The notes under the pieces are model-generated. The model searched no databases, was not told where the DNA came from, and worked only from the letters and a program-made list of their open reading frames with translations. From positions 7,242,563 through 7,306,562 of the forward strand of contig JAJEKV010000020.1 of assembly GCA_021234155.1 (NCBI GenBank): a DNA stretch of 64,000 nucleotides, given 5' to 3'. The position numbers and the translations under genes were made by a program. Shown one piece after another: positions 34,733 through 46,558 of this stretch (position 1 is its first letter; each line of letters opens with the position of its first letter). This stretch comes from Isoetes taiwanensis. Taxonomy: Eukaryota; Streptophyta; Lycopodiopsida; Isoetales; Isoetaceae.

Positions 34733-36291
34733 AGCAGATGCGCTTTCAAGGCATCCACTGACAACCAGAGTGCACTGCAACGCAATCTCGACGCTCTTCA
34801 GCGATTTCAGGAAAAAGATAGAAGAAACCTTGCCAACGGATGTGGACTTCAAAGAAGTATGGGCAAGCTTGTCCAAGGAAGCGAGAACGGACAAGGAGAG
34901 GGAAACCTTCAAAAACTTTAAAAAGGAAGGTAACCTCCTATACCATAAGAACAAGTTGTGCGTGCCGGAATCATCTGGAGTAAGAAAGTTGATCCTCCAC
35001 GACACCCACAACAGCCCAATAGCTGGCCACGCAGGATTCATGAAGACATATTTCAAAGTGCGTAGCAGCTACTATTGGCCAGGAATGAAGAAGCAGATAG
35101 CTCGCCACATCAAGGAGTGTCAGCTATGCCAGCAAACGAAAGCAGAACAACTTCGAATTCCAGGTGCTTTGGAACCATTAGCTGTACCAAACGCTAAGTG
35201 GGAGGTCGTCAGCATGGATTTTATAACAGGACTGCCAAGAACAGTAAGAGGTAAGGATGCCTTGATGGTCGTGGTCGACAAGTTGTCGAAGATGGCCCAT
35301 TTTGTGCCTTGCAGGACCACGGACACAGCTATGGACACGGCAAAGCTCTTCACCAAAGAGATTTTCAGACTTCATGGCATGCCAAGGGAAATTATCTCCG
35401 ACCGAGATCCGAAGTTCATCAGTGCCTTCTGGCAGGATCTCTTCACAACGATTGGAACGAAGCTATCCATGAGCCGGATGGGCAAACGGAGCGTGTCAAT
35501 AGAATTTTGGAAGACATGCTCCGAAACTACGTCTGGAACAAGCAAGGTATGTGGGAGGAATTTATTCACTTGGTGGAGTTTGCATACAATAGCACCAAGC
35601 AGGAATCATCCCAAATGTCGCCGTTCATGATCAACTACGGCTACCAATGCCTGACTCCAGACACTTGCACAATCCCGTGTCAAAAGTGGAAGTCTCTCAA
35701 CAAATGTTGAGCGACATGCAGCAGCTCGTAGAAGAAGTACGGGGATATCTCCTAGCAGCAAGGAGTCGTCAAAAGAGCATCACCGACAAGCATCGAACAG
35801 TCAGGCAGTTTGAAGTTGGCGACAATGTGTGGCTCAAGATCAAGGTGAAGCAGGCGAAGCTCCGCATCGGGAATTGCAAGAAACTTGCTCCAAGGTGGGC
35901 TGGACCCTTCAAAATAGTCAAGAGAGTGGGTAACCAATCCTACAGGTTAGACTTGCCAGCACACTTAAAGATCCACAAAGTCTTCCACGTGAGTTTGTTG
36001 AAGAAGCACACTCCCAACCCAGATGAAATCCTGGACACCCCAACGATGTTGGAAATGACAGAGGAGCAGTTGGAAATAGTTCCAGAGCTAATTCTTGATA
36101 AAGCATTCAAGAAAACAAGGAGATCAGAATTCCTCCAATACTTGGTTAAGTGGAAACACTTGCCGGTGGAGGACGCGACATGGGTACTTAAAAGAGATCT
36201 AGAAAAACAGTACCCACAGTTTATGGAGCAATGGGACGGCAAAGTCATCTCCGAAGAAATCGGCTCAGGCATGTCGATTTGTGTAGATTAA
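34728..36291 (+). pseudogene. chromovirus pol fragment: RNase H end, integrase, chromodomain
   Basis: The sequence opens with VADALSRHP, the conserved end of gypsy RNase H. The integrase zinc finger follows (HNSPIAGHAGF...CQLCQQTK, an HHCC pattern). Then comes the DDE core: MDFITGLP, and ISDRDPKF. After a frameshift near 35470, which removes the usual segment before it, the frame continues with DGQTERVNRILEDML carrying the Glu. A second shift near 35700 leads into the 35647-36291 frame, with the GPY/F-type region (WAGPFKIVKRVG) and a C-terminal chromodomain (YLVKWKHLPVEDATWV). A chromodomain after integrase defines plant chromoviruses. At least two frameshifts kill it. It belongs with the LTR at 37107-38605. 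Confidence 0.92.
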
Positions 36292-37106
36292 CAGCTTGCC
36301 TAGTTAGGTATAATCTATGCATGCAACCTATGAGGTAAGGGTTGCATGCGTTGTAACCGATGATGAGATTACTACGGTGATCTCTAGGACGTGGTGTAAT
36401 GTCAATGTAGGCATGACCGCGGTGCCGCTTGGAAAGTCTACTTCTGTCCCACGGAAGTAGACGACCTCGAGAGAAAGGAGGTCATTGAGGAATGCATTGA
36501 TAGGAAAAGCACCTCTAGCCCCATATATGTTTTGATAGGAGGAATCTGGCCTTCACGCCCCATATACGGGAAGGACCTATCCTCCACGCTGGGCAACTAA
36601 AGGTGTAGGCATGAGTGGCATATAGGCATATAGGCGCTGTCTCCTCGGCCATAATGGAAGATTCACCCTCTTCCTACGCCGAGAGATTAGCCATGTGGGG
36701 TGGTCACCATATAACCAAAAAATTTTATCTAAAATTAATGATACTAACGTAGTGTTGACCTGCAGGCCAATAGAGCGCTCCGGAGGGCCAGGAGGTCGAA
36801 CTATGAAGACTTGCAACACAATTTTGTTGTAATGTGTTGCAAGGAATAAAGAGCACCTCGAGCAATAATTGTATATATAATAAATAACCGAGACATTAGG
36901 AGTTATTGTTATAAGGACATAAGTGATAACCATTGGATTGCATAATAGTAGTAATGTTCTATAAATATTACCTTAAGATAATTCTATTAAATGTATAAAT
37001 GTAATAATAGGTATATCGTATACATGAGGTTGATTGCAGGTTAAGTAGATCCCAAGGTGGGGAGACCCACGATGCTGCGGACAACATCAATTCAAGGTGG
37101 GGAGAA
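36292..37106 (+). other. 3' untranslated part of the inner gypsy element with polypurine tract
   Basis: Non-coding. A hairpin-forming CTACTTCTG...CGGAAGTAG lies near 36439-36462. The segment ends with AAGGTGGGGAGAA directly before the LTR at 37107, a typical polypurine tract for plus-strand priming. The preceding GGACAACATCA is shared with the outer element's tract at about 42.3 kb. Confidence 0.8.
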
Positions 37107-38605
37107 TGTGATGTTCCAGTACGATATACGGTCTCAAGACGTATACCGTACTGCGCCGTCACGCGTACACGCCGTCCAGTCGACGTGTACGCCGACGCAT
37201 ACCCAAGCAAGGACGCCCTAGGGGGCAACTTGCAATGGTGCGCACACTTAGCAATGCGCGCACCCTTAGACCTTTAACCCATTAAAGGTAGACCAAGGGT
37301 CGTGGAAACCCTAAACCTAACTGATAGCCTACATAAGGCATCAAACCCTAACATTCCCTTTTTCGCCCACAGACCTTCCAAGCTCCAATTCGCGCGCCTG
37401 AGGAGTCAATTCCAACTTCCACGATCTGCCTGTGCGCCCCAGCTAGTCAGATCTCCTTTCCGACCGCATCTCGAAGCAGAACTGCGACATGGACGCCTTC
37501 GAATTCAGAGGAGTGAACCAGGGATCAGGTATTTAGTTGATTGAATAGCCTAAAACTTATTCCAGCCTTCGAACCAGTAGGTTTAGCCTATTAAATCACC
37601 CCTTTTAGCCAAGCTGATCCCGAGATTGACTCTAACTAAGGAACCTAACTCTATGAGATAGATTAGTTCTTTATTATATTATTATGTTGATATGATGGAC
37701 GGATGGATTCTGTGAACTCATTGTATTGGGAAGGGGGGTAGAGACTTAAAGCTTACTAGATGATGCTCCTAGTTAGTCCCTCTTAGTGCATTACTATAAT
37801 TCGGCCTGTGCACAGGAGCCCACCTGGTTGTGGGTGAAGGGGCCAGACTGGCTTAGAATGAGGTTCGTGTTCTGACCCTTGACCGATCCCTCTGGTGTGT
37901 AAGGCCTACCGGGGATCAGAGTGACTAGGTCTAATGGCTTACCACTGAGTGTGGGTAAGGCATGGGCTCGACACCAGTGGGGTGGTGTTCACCTTCCAGT
38001 GGGTTAAGTCGAATAAGGGCAAGGGCCCTCTAGTCACCTTGGGTCACATGTAGATCTCCGAGGGAGCGATCCCCTACCTGCCCCATCGGGACTGGGGAGA
38101 TGTAACCCAGGAATAGCCCCTTTGGCTATGCACCCGGCGGGCTACAGTCAGGTCCCAACACTTTTCAACCTACTCTGCAAAGTGTGCACAGGAGGGGCGG
38201 ATGGTGTGGACAACCCTTAGCCATGCTCTTATGCCAGCCCAACCCATTGTCATGATTCTGTCTGCACTGAACTCTGGAGACCCAAGCTAGTCAGTCACCC
38301 CCTGGAGTCTGAGCCTTGGGTAGGAACTTCCTTTGCATTGTGCTGATCTTTGTCTATGCAGATGTTGATGTGCCACCCTCGAGGTGGATATATGATGTTG
38401 TGTTACTGACGAGTATGTTTACGCTTCCGCAGCTAGGTAGGCCCTGAGGGAGACGGGGTAAAATGACCCCTTCACTCTTCCCACTGTGGACTCTAGACGG
38501 TCACAGCGATATGTGGAGGGCCCTGTATCAGTATGGAGCTGGCGGGGGGGATGAACTCCTGTTTGTATACGGTGCGGGCATCGTATATGAGTAGGGGACG
38601 TCACA
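37107..38605 (+). repeat. 3' LTR of the inner gypsy element
   Basis: A 1,499-bp LTR starting TGTGATG after a polypurine tract and ending CGTCACA. The bases that follow (CCTTT) begin LINE sequence, so this marks an insertion inside the LINE. No matching 5' LTR is present in the window. It is related to, but clearly diverged from, the outer LTRs. Confidence 0.9.
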
Positions 38606-41580
38606 CCTTTGTAGCAGCGCACTATGAAACATTTTTCAAGGAGAGCCCGCTTCCCTCACAGAGTGTTTTTCAAGAGCTGGTGCTGGCCAAGGTATCGCCA
38701 AGAATCTCAGCCCTTCAAAGACAGAGCTTAGAGGAGCCGTTGATAGGGCAGGAGTTGGGAGACGCATGCCGCCTGTTGGCTCGGAATAAATGTCCTGGGT
38801 TGGATGGAATACCAGTGGAGTTTTTTCAGAAGTACTGGGAATGGGTGGGGGACTCAGTGGTGCAGGTGTATGTGGATCTTTTGGGGAATAACTCGATGGA
38901 TCCTCTGCTGAATACAGGTTGTATTTCACTTATACCCAAGTGTAAGCATCCTAAAACCATCAATGACTGGAGGCCTATTACTCTGTTGTCTGTAGTGTAT
39001 AAAATCATTGCTAAGGCTTTGGCTGAGAGGCTTAAGCCGGTACTAGTTCACGCCATTAGTGTAGAGCAGTCTGGTTTTATACCTCAGCGAAATATTCTTC
39101 ATAATGTGGCTGCTGCTTTTGAGGGAGTGCATTGGGCTCGTAGGATGAGGCAGCCCCTTGTTTAAGCTGGATTTTGCCAAGGTTTATGACAGTGTCAGCT
39201 GGCAGTTCTTGGCAGATATGATGCAGGCCTTTGGGTGCGGGCCTAGTTTCAGGGAAACGGTTATGAAGCCGCGGTAATGCGCTAGGGCTTACGCAGTGGT
39301 GTCGTGGTGAGACATATTCAATCTTCTCTCGTGGGCGAGGCATTAGGCGGGGATGTCCGCTGGCCCCTTCCTGCTCACTATAGTGGCAGCTCTCTCGCAG
39401 GCTTTTCGGTGGCAATTCTTTCGACAATGTGGTGCAAGGTCTCCTCATGGATGATGGGTCGCAACAGGTTTTGCGATCAATTTGTGGATGATACATTCCT
39501 CTTTCTTCATGCGGATGAGTCCAATCTCCGGCAGCCAAGAATATTTTGGATGCCTTTTCTTTAGCCGGGATGCTTGCTTAACCGGGTCGGGTGCTTTCGG
39601 CCATGTGGGTACTTGGAGGAACCTCCTCCTGCATGGTTCGATCGGTTTCCACGGGCTCTAATACCGCCACACCGGCCAAACTGTTATTAGGCATACCATT
39701 TGGCTTGGACATTAATGCTAGGGCAATTTGGGCGAGACATTACTGAGAATCTTAAGCGACATTTGAATTGGTGGAGGGGAAGTAAACTCACCATGGCTGG
39801 TAGGATTCTGATAGCCAAGTCGGTGCTCTGTAGCACTCATGTTTACGCAGCCTCCTGCATACTTGCGCCCGAAAAGTGTGGTTGAGTTGGATGACACCAT
39901 TCGCAATTTTGTTTGGGGAGGAATGAGGAGGGGGCTACAAAGGAAGGTCGCATGGTGGAAGTGTGTGTGCGCCCCGCATTGTGCAGCGGGGGCTTGGGTA
40001 TGCTTGATGTGTCGTTGCATCTGAAGTTTCCGTGTCGAAATTCATCTAGCGGTTGTTGCAGGAGCAACAATCCCCAGTTTGGCTCTGTTAGCACGATCTT
40101 CCGTCACTCTATTGTGTTTAGGAAGCCAACTATTCTGGCTCGATTCTGCTTGCCGGGCTCTCTGTTTGAGGATTTGCGGCCATTCCCTCATGCTTTGCCT
40201 TTTCTTAAGGGTCTCCTGAAGGTCTGGAAGGTGTATGGTAGCCTCATCGCCCTTTCTCTGGGTACCCTTAGACTCTGCATCTCCCTTGGCCTCTTCCCTA
40301 CACCCAGTGTACTCAAAATAGATGGATTGCTCACAGGGTAACATCTATCCGTGGATCGGTATTGGGAGGGTCATCTGGCGCCGTGGGAGTTTTTTAGGGA
40401 GAGATTTGGCCTTCGGCGGTGGGACATACGGACTTGGGCCAGAATTGCCAATGCTATTCCATTGCAGTTGCCTTCTCAAGTCAATCGCGTTTGGAAGTCG
40501 CATAGTGGACTTGATGCATCTCAGTTTGTAGCATTGGCTTATGGGCTCCTAGCGCTTCAGGACACGTTGCCGCCTTCGGATAAGTGGTCGCTTATGCTTC
40601 CAGGGAGTAAGTGGCCCGCCATGTGGAAGTGGGCGTGGAATACATTGCCTCCTCCTAAAATCCGTACCCTTTTGTGGCAGATCTTGCACCGTAGCCTCAG
40701 GGTGAATGTCCGAGTCCACAGGTTCAAGCCTCAGGTAGCGGAAACATGCCCTTTATGTGGGAGGTGACGTGAGACCATTGAGCACTGCTTTGTCCTATGC
40801 ACGCGAAAGTTGTTGTTTCCAGACGGGTAGATGCTTTCTACCTTTCAAGTACCTAGCATACCGCACTGCAGGTACCAGCGTCTGAATGAAAAATGAAATG
40901 TTTTTTGCTTCAAATTTTTGGAGTTTTCAACACAAGTACGGTAAGTATTTTAAAGGTACGGTACGTATTTTATAGGTATTTTATAGGTACTGTAAGTATT
41001 TTACAAGTATTTTATAGGTACGGTACGTATTTTATAGGTACGGTAACAACACTTTTTAACGTCTTTGGTTTTTTTTCTAAGACGTTAAAAACTTAGAGGT
41101 AATCGCGTTACGGTATGATAATAAAATACTTACAATTACGCATGTACCTAAGTGCGTAACAACACCGGGCACGCAGGTAGGGGCAGCTTGGTCCTGGGTG
41201 AGAGCCCTCTTTGGGACTTCACCATGCAGTCAGAAGATTCTCTTGGGAGTCCTTCCTAGCAGGTAGGCAGTGGCCAAGCGACAGGCGTTTCATTTATGCA
41301 GAGCTTGGCTTTTATGGCTGATTTGGAAAAGACGGAGAGCGAAGGTCTTTCAGAATGCAGTGCTTAGCCCTTTTCGGTTGGTTCCGATCTTGAGGCATAA
41401 GTTGTGGCAGGCTTACCAAGTCTCAAGCTTGTCTGGCACAGTTAAGCGGGAAATTTGGTCGACATTCCTACAGATTGTGGATCATGATGGGCGCTTCATT
41501 TCTTAGCACCACACTTATCATTGTACTTGATCGCATTCTAGTGGTTTAATATATTCTTATATTCTTCAAAAAAAAAAAAC
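38606..41580 (+). pseudogene. 5'-truncated LINE with RT and zf-RVT regions, poly(A) tail
   Basis: Reverse transcriptase blocks occur in order across several frames. KCPGLDGIPVEFFQKYW and NDWRPITLLSVVYKIIAKAL come first. Then QSGFIPQRNILHN, a stop near 39166, LDFAKVYDSVSWQF, and FVDDTFLFLHADE, the catalytic box with Phe-Val in place of Tyr-Ala. HLNWWRGSKLTMAGRILIAK (near 39760) and the zinc-binding domain with WAWNTLPPPKIRTLLWQILH and CPLCGR (40620-40767) follow. A 330-bp repeat-rich insertion splits the tail at about 40830-41165. The element ends with about 12 A residues at 41569-41580. Its start is cut by the gypsy LTR. Many stops and shifts show long decay. The poly(A) tail separates it from the stem-loop LINEs elsewhere in the window. 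Confidence 0.9.
40925..41095. repeat. AT-rich minisatellite and hairpin inside the LINE
   Basis: Units of GGTACGGTA(C/A)GTATTTTATA are repeated about five times at 40925-41045. A hairpin follows with arms CTTTTTAACGTCTT (41052-41065) and AAGACGTTAAAAAC (41079-41092). The block interrupts the LINE coding sequence, so it is a later insertion, possibly a small DNA transposon whose ends I could not define. Confidence 0.7.
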
Positions 41581-42326
41581 ATTTATATCAACAATGTAAC
41601 CTCATTTTCTAAGGGTCTTTACCCTTTGCATATCAAGGTCTGGTTATCACTTACTTGGAAACATTAAAGAGGGTCAAAAGGAGAAAGGTATCTAAACACA
41701 TAATCCAATATAGTAGAATGAGATAAAATAGCAAGACTTACGTAAAAATATCAGATACAGTACAATATATAATTGTATTAAAGGCTAAGTATAAATGTCA
41801 GGATATGAGTTCTTAAAACTGTACCAAAATAGCAAAACAAAATTCTGATACAAAATTAAATTAGGACTAGCTGTAATTAAATGGATTGCAAAGCGAAGGG
41901 AGAATATAATACATATACACAGAAGTTAATATGATTAGAATCACTTCCTACTAAACAGTGCGCGCTTACTAAGTCTGTACTATATTAAAAGAATTAAACG
42001 TATGTATAAAAAGAACGATTCTTACATCAAATAAACTGTAAACTCATCACCAAGAATGACACAGTGAGACTTCCACAAACCTTGACTGTTGTCTTAAACG
42101 ATGATCATGTCTAACCTATACCTCTACCTTTTTATCCCAGAGTTATAAATAGCACATTACAAGTCATTTCACACTTAATCACTTTGAACATGACAAAGTC
42201 TGTGTGACTTATAATCTCACGCTAGCTCTTTAAGGAGGGGACACTTCCTTCCAATGTACGATGTATTGCCCTGCAACAAGAGCAGTCTTGATGCTGAGGA
42301 CAACATCATTTCTAAGGTGGGTAGAA
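41581..42326 (+). other. 3' non-coding interior of the composite element with polypurine tract
   Basis: AT-rich with no open frame. It ends with TAAGGTGGGTAGAA immediately before the 3' LTR, the plus-strand primer site. Confidence 0.75.
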
Positions 42327-43856
42327 TGTGACGTTCCACGTATTTATACGATATACGTATAAATATACTGAAATGTCACGTAGTAGGCATACGCCACCAT
42401 GGGGTATGTTAACCTAGGGGGTTGACCTAAAAGGGATTAATTTAGCTATGCTAAATTAATAAAACCTAATTAAGGGTATTTTTGTCTTAATTAACCTAAT
42501 TAGTTTAATTAATGACATGCCACCTGGCCCAAATCGATTGGGCAAGGCAAGGTTTCCAATTGGGACACCCAAATTAGGGCTTTTGGGCCCCAATTCGAAT
42601 TAGGAGCAGCTGAAGATGGAGGAGGAGAAGCAGCAGCCAGGCACCCTTCAGCTAGTCGAGATGGAGCAGCCCAAGACCGATTTGACGGTTAGTCAATAGG
42701 TTACTTTGTTGATCTATAGCATAGCGCCTCTCTGTGGTGTGTTCTCTCTCTGTTTTTCTCTGTGGGTTACATGTTAGGCTAACCCTTGATTGATATGGTG
42801 AGTATTCTTATCTCTAGTCTCTGTATGTGCTTTGGTTGATGGTTTAGTAGTTCTTTGCTTAGTTAGCACTCCGGAGATGGGGGATTACGGGGGGGTAGAG
42901 ACCTCTGAGCTCATGTATAGTAGTATGCTCCTAGATAGAGCCCTGTATTATTCCCATTAGATGCGGCCTGTGTACAAGATCCCACCGAGCTGTGGAATCT
43001 ATGGCATCATTGAAGCACCAGATAAGGGGTCGTAGTGATGAAGTGTGGGGTGGGGTCTCGCCTGAGCATAAAAGGCTACGGGGACTCCTTCAGTGAGCTA
43101 GGCCTAATAGTCGGTCACGTAGAGGGCCGGGTATGGGTCTGACACTCCCTGGGTAAAGTGGTGTGATCATCCTGTACTTTGAAGATAAAGTTAGGGGAGT
43201 AGGTCGGGTACGGATGCGGGGGTCGCTGAGGCATGTGTCCTCTAGTTCACCCATGGATTCACTGCGACTCTGGAAAGGGACACTTCTCTGACTTGCCTCA
43301 TCGGACCGGGGAGATGTAACCCGGAGTAGTCCCGACGGGTGATTCCTTGGGATTGCGTCTCCGGAAGGCTACAATGGCGCCATAGCTTGACTCAGCTCAT
43401 CTGCAAAGTGTGCACAGGAGGGGCGGATGGAGTGGACTACCCTAGCCACTGTTTTATGCCAGCCAATGCCAGGTTATACCTCCGTCTGCTGATCTCTTGA
43501 GACCGAGCCGTCAGTCTTTCCTCACAGGAGTCTGAGCCGGGGTAGAACCTGGGGTTTGGGGTGTTTTCCTTAGGACTAGATGCATCTTTAGTACTTGGAT
43601 GGATGTGCCACCCTTCGTGGTGGTTATTTATGTATGATTTATGCTGTATGCTAACATGTATTCACGCTTCCGCGAATTAGGAGTCCCATTGAAGGCGTGG
43701 GCCGAATGACACCTCCGTGTCCTTCACCCGGGCATCTTTCTATGGATGGTCCGAGTTAGACGGAGGGCCCTGCTCATAGTGAGCTGGTTGCCATGGGAGG
43801 GGGAAGTCCCTGTATGTATACGTCCGGAGCGCCGTATATATTCAGGGAGCGTCACA
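42327..43856 (+). repeat. 3' LTR of the composite element
   Basis: 1,530 bp, the same ends as the 5' LTR, followed by the target duplication TATTA. Compared with the 5' LTR it carries a 14-base and a 9-base difference in length and about 50 substitutions, mostly C/T and G/A. Confidence 0.97.
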
Positions 43857-44540
43857 TATTAAGTATAAACGTTTTCATATTTTTTCTTACAATTCCTTTC
43901 TTTTCTTTAGTGTTGAATACTTGATTAATTGCATATATTCTCCTTCTTGCGGCCCCTCCTCTTGGTGCTAATGTCTCCATCGGTTTTACATTTTTTTCCC
44001 TCTCACTTAGTCCCATCAAAGTTTTCTTCATTCTCTTTAAACAATCTTCTAGGCATTTTACTGAGCAGTTTGCCTGCATCAAAGCTTTCTCAAAATGTGA
44101 CCTCTCCTTCTCTCCTTTTTTAATTACAAAATTCTTCAATATATCTTCACTCTGCATTTTGTGCCAAAGTTTTCTTCAAGCATTTGATATTGTTTTTATC
44201 AATGAACATTATTTTCCATTGATGACTGCTTTAACTCATATCTCATTGACTCAATTTCTTGCCTACAAGATCCAATTATGCTACAAAGCTGTTGTATATA
44301 TTTTTCCATGTTCTCACAGTATCCCAACATGCCATTTCTCCCCCCACACATGAATTTAACCAAATTAGTGATAGAATTGAAATCTGGGAGCTTACCAGTA
44401 ATTGGATCCTTGGGATAAAGCTCTCCATGTGTCCACAAATCAACATGTTTAGCTCCCTCAGACGTCAAAACATCTTCACCAACTCTAACCATGAAGCCTC
44501 CATGCTTTCTGTTCCGAATTGTTGCATATTCTTCAGGCAA
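43857..44540 (-). pseudogene. upstream part of the gene split by the retroelement
   Basis: Two minus-strand open blocks. The first (44540-44199) starts EEYATIRNRKHGGFMVRVGE and includes HVDLWTHGELYPKDP and MCGGRNGMLGYCENMEKYIQ. The second (44157-43857) is helical (NCSVKCLEDCLKRMKKTLM) and ends KNMKTFIL at the target duplication. The two blocks are in different frames, separated by a stop and about 40 bases, so either a short intron or a frameshift lies between them. The second block continues in frame into 26033-25798 when the retroelement is ignored. The family is unrecognised; a structural or transposon-encoded protein with coiled coil is plausible. Confidence 0.65.
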
Positions 44541-45525
44541 GATAACCTGATCTTAGTCGTCATCTTTTTAGATGTCAAATTACAAAATTGAGAAACAATG
44601 TAAATCTTACCTGAAAGCTGGGAACTCCATGGTGCCAACATTTAATTCTCCATCTAAGCCTTACGTTAAAAAATTAAAGTCCGGATTGATGACGTGGTCT
44701 TTGATCCAGGATTCCAGAAGAGTGGTCGAAATACAACACAAATCTTGAGCGTGGCGGGATCTGAATTTACGTGACCTAATTTTTAGCAATCGAAATTGGA
44801 GGATGCAATTTCAAATTTAAATATCCCTAAAAATGGAAAATAGTCGAGACTAACAGGGGAGGTTGCATTTCGATCTTGAAGAAGTATCTTATTAATGACC
44901 AAAAAATATGGGAGGTGGTTGAGAGAAAAAAAATGAAATAAATAATCTCATAAAATATATTAGTTTATATTGGGATATTTCGAGATCCCAAAAAAACTCT
45001 AATGGTTAGGGTTCATAAATTGCTTATACCATTTTCCACCTGGATTTTGTCACATTTAAGGATCTGAACGGGGCTTGACCCCACTACCTCTGGAGGGTAG
45101 CTAGTGACAGATTTGTCCAAAGCCTGGTAAGCATGGTGTCTTTAACCCATTTTCTCCGCTTTGTATTTCACAGTGCCCAGATTGAAAGAACGACATGGTT
45201 AGTACTTTCTGTGAAATCAAAATCTCCATAGAAATCAATATCTTACATTGTGTTGATTTTGAGAAACACAGAGGGATGCAGAAAGCTCTGAATTGAAGCC
45301 ATGCCAAAAGCAAAGCCTAGAAGGAAGAATGCTCATGGCACGAGACGTCTTTTCATATCTCTGTGTCCAAATTTCAGGCCTTATCTAATTTTCATGACCA
45401 TAGATTCATAAAATTTTAAATCGGACGGTTCGAGTATGGCCACATCAGATTTTGCTGACGTGGAAGAGACACGTGGATAGGCTAGAATTGCAAGAAAGGC
45501 CGTAGGCCTGGTAGGGCTGGTGTGC
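44541..45525. other. intergenic DNA
   Basis: No gene recognised. A tRNA-B-box-like GGGGTCAAGCCCCG occurs on the minus strand near 45071-45084. Confidence 0.4.
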
Positions 45526-46031
45526 TAAAAAAGAAAAAAGAAAAAAGAAAAAAGAAAAAAGAAAAAAGAAAAAAGAAAAAAGAAAAAAGAAAAAAGAAAA
45601 AAGAAAAAAGAAAAAAAAAAAAGAAAAAAAAAAAAAAAGAAAAAAAAAAAAAAGAAAAAGAAAAAGAAAAAGAAAAAAGAAAAAGAAAAAAGAAAAAGAA
45701 AAAGAAAAAAAAAAAAAAAAAAAAAAAAGAAAAAGAAAAAAAAAAAAAGAAAAAGAAAAAAAAAAAAAAGAAAAAGAAAAAAAGAAAAAAAAAAAAAGAA
45801 AAAAGAAAAAGAAAAAAAAAAAAAGAAAAAGAAAAAAAAAAAAAAAAAAAAAGAAAAAGGAAAAAGAAAAAGAAAAAGAAAAAAAAAAAAAAAAAAAAGA
45901 AAAAGAAAAAAGAAAAAGAAAAAGAAAAAAAAAAAAAAGAAAAAAGAAAAAAGAAAAAAGAAAAAAGAAAAAAGAAAAAAGAAAAAAGAAAAAAGAAAAA
46001 AGAAAAAAGAAAAAAGAAAAAAGAAAAAAGA
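45526..46031. repeat. 506-bp polypurine microsatellite, A5G/A6G units
   Basis: An almost pure A/G strand. Regular AAAAAAG heptamers lie at both ends and a less regular mix of A5G units and longer A runs lies in the middle. Not one pyrimidine is visible in the core. It yields meaningless Lys/Glu-rich (plus) and Phe/Leu-rich (minus) open frames, which should not be annotated as genes. Confidence 0.97.
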
Positions 46032-46558
46032 TAGGGCGGACTATCCATTGCCTGCATACAAGGTTCTAGATCATTCAACCTAATCATCACGTTCCTCTGC
46101 AGTATCATTGGGGTCCGCCCAATCACCGCGGCGCTATGGATGGCTTTTCTAAGTATACAAAAACCATCTCTCTTATGGCGATCAATTGTGACAAAGCCAG
46201 TGTAAGGTGCCCTTGTATAGCATATTGCAATTCTGGAATAGTCCATCCATCGTCACCAGGATAAAGTCGACTTTGTAACATCCACGATGCCCACACCGTA
46301 GAGCATACCAGCCAACCTGTGTCAAGTTGTCCTAGCACAATGCACAATGTTTATAATTCACACACTTTAGCTCCTTCCATTGACTATTATATAGGTACCC
46401 ACGGGGTTGATACCCAATTGCTTGCTCGGAGGTCACTCTAAAAGGGTCTGTGTCTAAAGATTTTGTTAGATTGCATAAGTGTTCATTGTTTTCACTCAAA
46501 ACAGTCGCCTCTCAATTCAATGCCTGCAACCAACATTTCTAATTCTGCAACCATCTTC

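Larger units (their letters stand above)
26039..43856 (+). mobile_element. complete 17.8-kb LTR retroelement with composite interior
   Basis: Two 1,530-bp LTRs begin TGTGACG and end CGTCACA. The element is flanked by the 5-bp duplication TATTA (26034-26038 and 43857-43861). A plant initiator-tRNA-Met primer site sits one base after the 5' LTR, and a purine tract precedes the 3' LTR. The 14.8-kb interior has no intact gag-pol. It holds an anonymous leader, a 368-codon unknown ORF, a deleted chromovirus with its own 3' LTR, and a 5'-truncated LINE. By eye the LTRs differ by about 50 substitutions and eight indels, about 3%. It therefore moved relatively recently, with enzymes supplied in trans: a large retrotransposon derivative. 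Confidence 0.95.

Noticed and set aside
45522-46246. Long open frames on both strands (170 and 254 codons) over the A/G tract
   Set aside because: They are pure translations of a microsatellite (Lys/Glu or Phe/Leu only) with no other content.
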